In this document: positions 17,886 through 25,120 of the stretch, one piece after another
Layout of the letters: every line of letters starts with the position of its first letter
Numbering within the stretch: the stretch's first letter is position 1
Source of the DNA: Qipengyuania vulgaris
Lineage (GTDB): Bacteria > Pseudomonadota > Alphaproteobacteria > Sphingomonadales > Sphingomonadaceae
DNA length: 64,000 nucleotides
Direction: 5' to 3'
NCBI GenBank assembly: GCA_000756795.1
Contig: CCSI01000001.1
Span: 682,001-746,000, forward strand
Notes under the pieces: generated by a model
Told to the model about the DNA's origin: nothing
The model's database searches: none
Seen by the model: only the letters and a program-made list of their open reading frames with translations
Translations under genes and position numbers: made by a program

Positions 17886-19292
17886 TCAGTCCCCCGTCAA
17901 AATCCGCTCGACCAGCTGCGCCACGGTGGGCGTGAAGTTGTTCGAGTAGAACGGGTCCTGCTTGAAGCGGTACGCCGCATGACCTGCGAAGGCGAGGTTC
18001 TCGTCCGGGTCGCCGCCGTGGGCAATGTCCTGCAGCGTTTTCTGGATGCAGAAGCTGCGCGGGTCGGCGAGGCGGCCGGTCGTGTGGTTGTCGTGGTCCT
18101 TCCAGCTCGAGAACTGGCAGTGCGACAGGCAACCCATGCAGCCCTGCTGGTCGGCACGGATCTGCTCGGCGCTTTCGGGGGTAACGAAAACCACCGTATC
18201 GTCGGGCGTCTTGAGCGGCTCGGTGAAGCCCTCGTGCATCCATGCGAGCGCCTTGCGCTGGTCGCCCGGGTGAACGAAAAAGTACTTGGCCTTGCCGTGG
18301 TCGAGCAGCGGGATCGTGCCCTCTTCCTGATCGCGCTTGAAGATCGGGATCTGGCGCTCCGAACGGTGCATCAGGTCGTAGAGGAACGGCGTTTTCACCG
18401 CGCTCGAATAGAAGCCGGTCGGGCTGAATTTGTGGAGCAGCACATCGCCGGGTTCAACCGTGCGGAGCATGTCCTTCCACACCTGCGGGATCGGGCTTTC
18501 ATGCGTCAGCAGTGGGCGGGTGCCGAACTGGAAGGCGATCTTGCCGAGCTCGGGATTGTCGATCCAGTCGTTCCAGTCGCGCAGGAACCACACGCCGCCG
18601 GCCATGACGATGGCAACGTCTTCGGAGACACCTTCCTTGCGCATTGTCTCGCGCAGCGCTTTCACGCGCGGATAGGGGTCTTCGGGCTTGGTCGGGTCCT
18701 CGGCGTTAGAGAGGCCGTTGTGCCCGCCCGCAAGCCAGGGGTCCTCATAGACCACTGCGGCGAGCCACTGGGGGACCTTCGAATAGCTGCGCTTCCACAG
18801 GGCGCGGAAAGCGCGGGCCGAACTGACGATCGGGAGGTAATAGACCTCGTAATGCGCCGCGATCTCGGCGAGCTTGTAGGGCATGCCTGCGCCGCAGGTG
18901 ACGCCTGTCACCATGCCTTTGCAGTTTTCGAGCACGCCTTCCATCACGCGCTGCGCGCCGCCCATTTCCCACAGGATATTGATGTTGATGGCGCCCTTGC
19001 CATCAGCAATTTCATAGGCGCGCTTCACCTGCTCGGTGGCGCCGTCGATGCCGTACTGGACGAGCTGTTCGAACCGCTCGACGCGGGTGGCCTGCGGGTA
19101 GACCTGCGGGATGGGATTGCCGTCTTCGTCGTAGCTGTCGGCATTCACAGCGCTGACTGTGCCGATACCGCCTGCAGCGGCCCATGCGCCCGAGCTCATG
19201 TGATTCGTGGCGGAAACACCCTTGCCGCCTTCGATTAGCGGCCAGACTTCACGTCCGCCGTAAACAATCGGGCTCAGACCCTTGAAACTCAT
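17886..19292 (-). CDS. NAD(P)H-dependent flavin oxidoreductase / nitronate monooxygenase family
   Basis: This 468 aa FMN-dependent TIM-barrel protein of the nitronate monooxygenase (2-nitropropane dioxygenase) family shows SPIVYGGREVWPLIEGGKGVS at the N-terminus, MVTGVTCGAGMPYKLAE, VAIVMAGGVWFLRDW and AFQFGTRPLLTHES. It is ~100 residues longer than classical members. The C-terminal extension has a Cys-rich cluster (QQGCMGCLSHCQFSS, then RSFCIQKTLQD). The ATG follows a GAGAGAGA ribosome-binding site. The natural substrate is unknown. Confidence 0.85.
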   Translation of the reverse strand: MSFKGLSPIVYGGREVWPLIEGGKGVSATNHMSSGAWAAAGGIGTVSAVNADSYDEDGNPIPQVYPQATRVERFEQLVQYGIDGATEQVKRAYEIADGKGAININILWEMGGAQRVMEGVLENCKGMVTGVTCGAGMPYKLAEIAAHYEVYYLPIVSSARAFRALWKRSYSKVPQWLAAVVYEDPWLAGGHNGLSNAEDPTKPEDPYPRVKALRETMRKEGVSEDVAIVMAGGVWFLRDWNDWIDNPELGKIAFQFGTRPLLTHESPIPQVWKDMLRTVEPGDVLLHKFSPTGFYSSAVKTPFLYDLMHRSERQIPIFKRDQEEGTIPLLDHGKAKYFFVHPGDQRKALAWMHEGFTEPLKTPDDTVVFVTPESAEQIRADQQGCMGCLSHCQFSSWKDHDNHTTGRLADPRSFCIQKTLQDIAHGGDPDENLAFAGHAAYRFKQDPFYSNNFTPTVAQLVERILTGD

Positions 19293-19331
19293 GAAATTCT
19301 CTCTCTTATCGTAATGACGCCAATGCGGCGT

Positions 19332-20042
19332 TCACCCTTGCGTCACGCTGTCGCTGAGGCAGGGTTTGATCTCTCCGGGCTCGGGCCTGTTAGCCGCTGC
19401 CTTGAATTGTGCATAGTACCCCGAAAGCTCGGGCGCGTCCTTGAAGGCGACGAGTTCGTAACCGACGCGGCTGAACTCGCATGAAAGCAGCAGCGGGTCG
19501 ATGCCATGCTGGTCGGTCGGCCGGTCGATATCGACAACCACGACCTGTCCGTCCTCTTTCAGGGCAGGCCACATCCGCCACAGGAATTCGTAGGGCTGCT
19601 CGATCTCGTGGTACATATGGACCATGAATATGCGGTCGAAACTGCTCGCCGGCAGGCGCGGGTCGGCCAATTCGCCGCGCTGGATGGAGACATTGTCGAG
19701 GCGATACCGCTCGACCCGGCGCGCCAGCCTGTCGAGCGCTTCGGTATCGATGTCCTGCGCCAGCACCCGGCCGCCCTCGCCCACACGCTCGGCAAGGCGC
19801 ACGGTATAATAGCCATTGCCCGCACCGATATCGGCCACGGTCATCCCCTCGGTCATTTCGGCGAGATTCATTACGGTCTGCGCCTCTCCGCGACTGTCGC
19901 GTTGATCCTCGGTCGAGAATTGTGCCGAGACGACCTCCGACACAGGGCGGTCCGGCTCGGGAAAGCCTGAGGGCGTCGTCACCTGACGCTCGCAGGCGCC
20001 GAGCGCAAGAAGCGCGAGCAGGGAGAGGCCCGCCCGCGGCAT
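19332..20042 (-). CDS. Class I SAM-dependent methyltransferase with a lipoprotein signal
   Basis: This 236 aa protein begins MPRAGLSLLALLALGACERQ, a lipoprotein signal with lipobox L-G-A-C (C17). A class I methyltransferase core follows: MTVADIGAGNGYYTVRLAERVG (motif I), VLAQDIDTEALDRLARR, SSFDRIFMVHMYHEIEQP and DGQVVVVDIDRP. The combination of an export signal with a SAM-binding fold is unusual, because SAM is cytoplasmic. ATG 20042 overlaps the prfB stop by one base (TGATG); a GTG one codon upstream is possible. Confidence 0.85.
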   Translation of the reverse strand: MPRAGLSLLALLALGACERQVTTPSGFPEPDRPVSEVVSAQFSTEDQRDSRGEAQTVMNLAEMTEGMTVADIGAGNGYYTVRLAERVGEGGRVLAQDIDTEALDRLARRVERYRLDNVSIQRGELADPRLPASSFDRIFMVHMYHEIEQPYEFLWRMWPALKEDGQVVVVDIDRPTDQHGIDPLLLSCEFSRVGYELVAFKDAPELSGYYAQFKAAANRPEPGEIKPCLSDSVTQG

Positions 20043-21169
20043 CACTCGGCGTCCTCGACCTCGACGGTCTCGCCGGTCACACGCTGGGCGAGTGCAGCCG
20101 AAATAAACGGGTCGAGCGCGCCGTCGAGCACGTCGTCCGGCGTCGGCGACTGGACACCCGTGCGCAGGTCCTTGACCATCTGGTAGGGCTGGAGGACATA
20201 AGAGCGGATCTGGTGGCCCCAGCCAATGTCGCTCTTTTCCTGGTATTCGCCCGAGGCAGCGGCCTCGCGCTCTGCCATCTCGCGCTCGAACAGGCGCGCC
20301 TTGAGCATGTTCATGGCCGTCGCCTTGTTCTTGTGCTGGCTACGGTCGTTCTGGCTCGCCACCACAATGCCGGTGGGCTGGTGGGTTATACGCACGGCGG
20401 AGTCGGTCGTGTTGACGTGCTGGCCGCCTGCTCCGCTCGCGCGATAGGTATCAATTTTCAGGTCCGAGGGATTGATCTCGATATCGATATCGTCGTCAAT
20501 GACCGGATAGACCCAGACCGAACTAAAACTGGTGTGGCGACGCGCCGAACTGTCGTAGGGGCTGATGCGGACGAGGCGGTGGACGCCGCTTTCGGTCTTG
20601 GCATAGCCATAGGCGTTCTCGCCCTTCACCAGCAGCGTCGCGCCCTTGATGCCAGCCTGTTCGCCAGCCTGATATTCGACCGTCTCGACCTTGAACCCGC
20701 GACGCTCGGCCCAGCGGCCGTACATGCGGAAGAGCATTTCGGCCCAGTCCTGGCTTTCGGTACCGCCTGCCCCAGCGTGGATTTCGATATAGGTGTCGTT
20801 AGCGTCAGCCTCGCCCGAAAGCAGCGCCTGAACCTTGTCGCGGTCGGCGCGGTCGGCGAGTGCGGAGAGGCTGGAAAGGCCTTCGCCGATGACATCATCA
20901 TCGCCCTCGGCCTCGCCCATTTCGACGAACTCTATGGCATCGCCCATCTCGCTCTCGATTTCGCGCACCGTGTTGATGGCGGTTTCGAGGCGCTTCTGCT
21001 CCTGCGTTATGGCCTGCGCCTGCTTGGGATCATCCCACAGCGTCGGGTCCTGTACGCGCGCATCCAGCTCGTCGAGGCGGCGTAGCGCACGTTCCCAGTC
21101 GAGCGACTGGCGGACCAGTGCCAGCGCGGCTTCGATACGGTCGATATGGGCCTGCCCTTCGGCACGCAT
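20042..21169 (-). CDS. prfB: Peptide chain release factor 2
   Basis: This 375 aa release factor reads UGA and UAA stop codons. The catalytic GGQ loop is present (YRASGAGGQHVNTTDSAVRI), with EIHAGAGGTESQDWAEMLFR upstream. The stop-codon recognition tripeptide appears as SPY (RLVRISPYDSSARR) where the textbook form is SPF. The frame is continuous from the start, so the programmed frameshift of many bacterial prfB genes is absent. ATG 21169 has GAGGA seven bases upstream; a TTG two codons earlier is less likely. Confidence 0.96.
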   Translation of the reverse strand: MRAEGQAHIDRIEAALALVRQSLDWERALRRLDELDARVQDPTLWDDPKQAQAITQEQKRLETAINTVREIESEMGDAIEFVEMGEAEGDDDVIGEGLSSLSALADRADRDKVQALLSGEADANDTYIEIHAGAGGTESQDWAEMLFRMYGRWAERRGFKVETVEYQAGEQAGIKGATLLVKGENAYGYAKTESGVHRLVRISPYDSSARRHTSFSSVWVYPVIDDDIDIEINPSDLKIDTYRASGAGGQHVNTTDSAVRITHQPTGIVVASQNDRSQHKNKATAMNMLKARLFEREMAEREAAASGEYQEKSDIGWGHQIRSYVLQPYQMVKDLRTGVQSPTPDDVLDGALDPFISAALAQRVTGETVEVEDAE

Positions 21170-21244
21170 AGTCAATTCCTCAAGTGCTTTGCCCGCCCAA
21201 CTAACAAGCGGGCGGCGATTGTAAAGTTGTGCGGGGTCCGCGGG

Positions 21245-23752
21245 CTAGTAGATGCCGTCCTGCTCTTCGACGAAATCGCCCGGCGCCTCGTCGCTATCCT
21301 GGGGCTGGCGCGCACGCACACCTTCGCGGGCACGGCGGATGAGGTCGAGGATTTCGCTGCGCTTGGCGGCGAGTTCGTCGGAGCGGGTCGAGCGGCTTGG
21401 TTCGGTATCGGGCTTGAAGGCTTCCCAGATGACACCGGCGAGCGGCTCGTCAGAAGGCGTGCCGTCGAACACGCGTTTGCCCGTACGACGGTCGATCTTG
21501 ACCATGCGGATGCCCGGCGGCGCGATGAAATCGTCGGTCGTCCAGCGCTCGCGTGTTTCCTCGATGAACTGCTTCATGATGGGCGCCGCGGTATTGCCGC
21601 CCTGCACCCAGCCGCCGAGATTGCGGGGCTGGTCGAAGCCGACATACATGCCCGCGATGATGTCGGGCGTGCCGCCCACGAACCATGCATTGGTCGGGCC
21701 GTTGGTGGTCCCGGTCTTGCCGAAGAGCGGCAGTTCGAGGCTTCGCAGGCGCACCGCCGTGCCGCGCGTCACCACGCCTTGCAGCATGTGGACGACTTGG
21801 AAAGCGGTGCGCGGATCGAGCACCTGCCTGCCGCCCGGCTCGAAGCGGGGCATGGGCTGGCCGTCCCATTCATCCATGTTGCACTTGGTACAATCGCGCT
21901 TGTCGCTGCGGAAAATCACCTTGCCGCGGCGGTCCTGCACATAGTCGATGACCGAGCCATCGTGCTGGCGCCCCCAATTGGCGAGCGCGGCGTAGCCATT
22001 GACCATCTTGGCAACCGTCGTGTCGCCCGCTCCAAGAGCGAAGGAATAATAGGGCTCGTAGTCGCCGATGCCGAGACGGCTGATGGTCTCGGTGACGTTC
22101 TGCATGCCGGTGTCGTCGGCAATATGGACCGTCATCAAGTTGCGGCTCTGCTCGAGACCCCAGCGCATCGTGTGCTCGCCGCCGCCGCCGCCACCGAAGT
22201 TGCGGAAGCATTTCTCGCCGAGGTTCGCGCCCTGCCAAACGCAGAAAGTCTGGTCGGGCACCATGGTGGCGGGCGTCATGCCGTGGTCGAGCGCGCTGGC
22301 GTAGACGAAGGGTTTGATGGTCGAACCGGGCTGGCGCAGCGCCTGCGTGGCGCGGTTGAAATCACCGAGGCGGCTGTCGAACCCGCCCTGCATGGCAAGG
22401 ATGCGGCCTGTCTTGGGAGATGCTGCGAGGAATGCGCCCGAAACTTCGGGCACGCCGCGGATACGATAACCCTCACCCTGCTTCTGGACAGCGACGACAT
22501 CGCCCGGCTTTACCGAGGAAGGTGCGCCCGACAGGTCGTAATCCTGTCCATCGGTCAGCCCCACCTTGGGGTTCGAACCGCCTTCGGTGATGACGCCGAT
22601 GCGCCAGTCCTCGTAATTGATGGAGATATAGGACGAGGCAAGCTGGCTATGCAGCGAGCCGTTCTCGGGGTTCAGCGTGGCGATGGGGCCGGTGTAACCG
22701 CGATTGCCGTGATAACGCAGCAGCTGGGCGCGCAAGGCATTGCGGGCCGCGTCCTGCAATTCGGTATCGAGCGAGGTGCGGACCCAGAGGCCGCCGGCAT
22801 AGACGCTGTTCCCACCGTCATCCGCAGTCTCGCCGAATTCCTCGATGAGCTGGCGGCGGACTTCCTCGAGGAAGTAGCCGGCGTCAGCAGAGCGCTCGGT
22901 CCGCTGCTGGACGAGGCCCAGTGGCTCGGCCTTGGCAGTACTCGCCGCACCAGCGCTGACGAAACCGTTGGCGACCATCTGGTCGAGCACGAAATTGCGG
23001 CGCGCGATTGCCATGTCTTCGTAACGCGCGCGGCCATAGCGTTCGGGCGCCTTGGGCAGGATGGCAAGGAAGGCCGTCTCGTGAAGGTCGAGGTCCGCCA
23101 CGTCCTTGTCGAAATAGGCGCGCGAGGCTGCCTGTACGCCGAAGCTGCGGCGGCCCAGCGGGATTTCGTTGAGGTATAGCTCGAGGATTTCCTGCTTCGT
23201 CAGCACCTGCTCGATGCGCTGGGCGAGGATCATTTCCTTCAGCTTGCGGGTGACCGAATATTCGTCACCCAGCAGCAGGTTCTTGGCCACCTGCTGGGTG
23301 ATGGTCGAGCCACCCACTGCACGTTCGCCCGAGCCATATTTCGTCGCATAGTCCCACACGGCGTTCATCGTGCCGGTGAAGTCGACACCGCCATGGCTGA
23401 AGAAGGTCTTGTCCTCGGCCGACAGGAAGGCCTGGATCATTTGCTGCGGAAAATCGACATATTGCAGCTGCACGCGGCGTTCGCGGGCGTAGCTATGGAC
23501 GATTTCGCCATCCACGCCGCGCACGACGGTCGGCAGCGGAGTTTCGTATTCGAGCAGCGAATCGGCTTCGGGCAGGTTGCGTGCCAGCGATGCCCACGCG
23601 AGCACCAGCAGGATGAGGCCGATGCCAACGAGGTAAGTCAGCACGCGCAGGCGGCGGCTGTGATGCCAATTATCCTTCATCCACGCAATGAAGCGCTGAG
23701 GGTCGCCCGTCAGGCGTTGGCGAACATAGTCCAGACTGGGAAACGCAACCAT
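21245..23752 (-). CDS. mrcA: Penicillin-binding protein 1A (bifunctional transglycosylase/transpeptidase)
   Basis: This 835 aa class A PBP polymerises and cross-links peptidoglycan. An N-terminal cytoplasmic stretch and one membrane anchor (about 36-55) precede the GT51 glycosyltransferase domain: FLSAEDKTFFSHGGVD, GGSTITQQVAKNLLL, KEMILAQRIEQ. The transpeptidase domain has the active-site Ser in PGSTIKPFVYA, the SRN motif in EQSRNLMTVH, and KTGTTNGPTNAWF. An OB-like insert lies between the two domains. The C-terminal ~60 residues are charged and low-complexity. It lies 64 bases downstream of the amidase gene on the same strand. Confidence 0.95.
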   Translation of the reverse strand: MVAFPSLDYVRQRLTGDPQRFIAWMKDNWHHSRRLRVLTYLVGIGLILLVLAWASLARNLPEADSLLEYETPLPTVVRGVDGEIVHSYARERRVQLQYVDFPQQMIQAFLSAEDKTFFSHGGVDFTGTMNAVWDYATKYGSGERAVGGSTITQQVAKNLLLGDEYSVTRKLKEMILAQRIEQVLTKQEILELYLNEIPLGRRSFGVQAASRAYFDKDVADLDLHETAFLAILPKAPERYGRARYEDMAIARRNFVLDQMVANGFVSAGAASTAKAEPLGLVQQRTERSADAGYFLEEVRRQLIEEFGETADDGGNSVYAGGLWVRTSLDTELQDAARNALRAQLLRYHGNRGYTGPIATLNPENGSLHSQLASSYISINYEDWRIGVITEGGSNPKVGLTDGQDYDLSGAPSSVKPGDVVAVQKQGEGYRIRGVPEVSGAFLAASPKTGRILAMQGGFDSRLGDFNRATQALRQPGSTIKPFVYASALDHGMTPATMVPDQTFCVWQGANLGEKCFRNFGGGGGGEHTMRWGLEQSRNLMTVHIADDTGMQNVTETISRLGIGDYEPYYSFALGAGDTTVAKMVNGYAALANWGRQHDGSVIDYVQDRRGKVIFRSDKRDCTKCNMDEWDGQPMPRFEPGGRQVLDPRTAFQVVHMLQGVVTRGTAVRLRSLELPLFGKTGTTNGPTNAWFVGGTPDIIAGMYVGFDQPRNLGGWVQGGNTAAPIMKQFIEETRERWTTDDFIAPPGIRMVKIDRRTGKRVFDGTPSDEPLAGVIWEAFKPDTEPSRSTRSDELAAKRSEILDLIRRAREGVRARQPQDSDEAPGDFVEEQDGIY

Positions 23753-23816
23753 AAGTAGCCGGGGCCTCTAGCACGCGCATTCTGGACAACGCCAGAACAA
23801 GAATCGCGTCTTGCGC

Positions 23817-24680
23817 TCAATCGCCTTGCTGGCGGGTAAAGTAGGCGCGGATGGCGCGGCCCATGACGTCCGCGAACGCCTCGCGTCCCTCGTCCGAAGC
23901 AAGGCGCTTCGCATCGGCCTCGTTCGAGATGAAGCCGCTTTCGAACAGCACGCTCGGCACATCGGGCGCGCGGAGAACGGCCAGCCAGGCAGAGCGCCGC
24001 GCCTGCGGGTGAAATTCGATCGTCCCTTGCCCTTCCCGTTCGATGAGCGCGGCAAACTGCGCAGAGCGCTCCTGTGTCCGGCGCTGGGAGAGTTCTACAA
24101 GGATATCGCTCACCGTGTCTTCCTGCTCAGACAGATCGACGCCGTCGAGCACATCGGATTCGTTCTCGCGCTGGGCAAACAGCGCGGCGGCGCGGCTCGA
24201 TGCCTCCTGCGACAACGTGTAGATGCTCGCGCCCGCGACTTCGTCATAAGTGCCGGCGCTGTCGGCATGGAGCGAAAGGAAGAGGTCGGCGTCGAGGCGC
24301 TGGGCAATCCGGTAACGCTCGCCATGCAGCAGGTAGGTATCGTCATCGCGGGTGAGCGCCACGCGTGCGATACCCCTCTCCTCCAATTCGTCGCGCAAGG
24401 CGAGCGCGAGGCCGAGCACGAGGTTCTTCTCGACATACCCTCTTGCCGAAGCGCCCGGGTCATGTCCGCCATGCCCGGCATCGATGACCACCAGCGGCAG
24501 CGAGGCATCGCCGGTGACCTCCGGAAGTTCGACCGCCGTAATCTCTTTGGGCAATTCCACCCGCGCAACATAGCCAGCCCCATAGCCCACAAGCCCCGTC
24601 CCGCGGGCCAGCAGTACCAGCCCGCCGATGATGGCAAGCGGCAGCAGCACGATGGCAAAAAGCTGGATGCGCCGTCTCAT
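23817..24680 (-). CDS. N-acetylmuramoyl-L-alanine amidase (Amidase_3)
   Basis: This 287 aa zinc amidase cleaves the amide bond between N-acetylmuramic acid and the stem peptide. An N-terminal anchor or signal (FAIVLLPLAIIGGLVLLARG) precedes the catalytic domain. The expected Zn ligands and catalytic Glu are visible: His in VIDAGHGGHDPGA, Glu in GYVEKNLVLG, His in LFLSLHADS, Glu in VLFESGFISN. No AMIN domain is present. ATG 24680 starts the anchor directly; the frame extends to 24797 without meaning. It sits with PBP1A as a cell-wall gene pair. Confidence 0.92.
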   Translation of the reverse strand: MRRRIQLFAIVLLPLAIIGGLVLLARGTGLVGYGAGYVARVELPKEITAVELPEVTGDASLPLVVIDAGHGGHDPGASARGYVEKNLVLGLALALRDELEERGIARVALTRDDDTYLLHGERYRIAQRLDADLFLSLHADSAGTYDEVAGASIYTLSQEASSRAAALFAQRENESDVLDGVDLSEQEDTVSDILVELSQRRTQERSAQFAALIEREGQGTIEFHPQARRSAWLAVLRAPDVPSVLFESGFISNEADAKRLASDEGREAFADVMGRAIRAYFTRQQGD

Positions 24681-25120
24681 TACGGGGCGATGGTTAGAAG
24701 CTAACGCCTCGAAAGCGCAATATAGTTGCCGAGCGATACCCACGGTGCTAGCGAACATGAACCCGGGAAACCGGTGCCTCCGATCGGCGCGTTCCATTCG
24801 CGACGAAGAGGGTCATCATCCCGGCTTGCCGCCGCCATTCCGGCCGCGGCCCCGAATGAACAGGTTGATGCAGGACACGCTCTCTTCCGTAACCACCGAT
24901 GGCTTGCAGGCGCATTTCCGCCTCGCAGCAGCGACGGCAGGACGGACGACCCCATCGATGGGTCAGGGCGACCGAGCAGACACGAATCCCCGGCCCTTTG
25001 CAGAGAAAGCGCGCCGGTCCACGAATGCCGCAAGCCAGTTGATGGCAAGCGGATTACCCACACTGACGCGCGAATGGAGCGACGGGCTTGCCCCGCGCAC
25101 TCGCGCATGGAGAATAATCA
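24681..25120 (+). promoter_or_regulatory. Long divergent intergenic region: rne leader and amidase promoter
   Basis: These 440 bases hold no convincing gene: the frames open here have atypical composition and no family similarity. The region must contain the promoters of the amidase (minus) and rne (plus) genes. A 12 bp palindrome CCCATCGATGGG lies at 24951-24962, and the ribosome-binding site GGAG is eight bases before the rne ATG. In other bacteria long rne leaders mediate autoregulation by RNase E; whether this one does is inferred only from its length. Confidence 0.5.

Noticed and set aside
20042..21169. SPY in place of the SPF stop-codon recognition motif in RF2
   Set aside because: The aromatic replacement is conservative and, as far as I recall, common in alphaproteobacterial RF2, so it is not treated as altered codon recognition.
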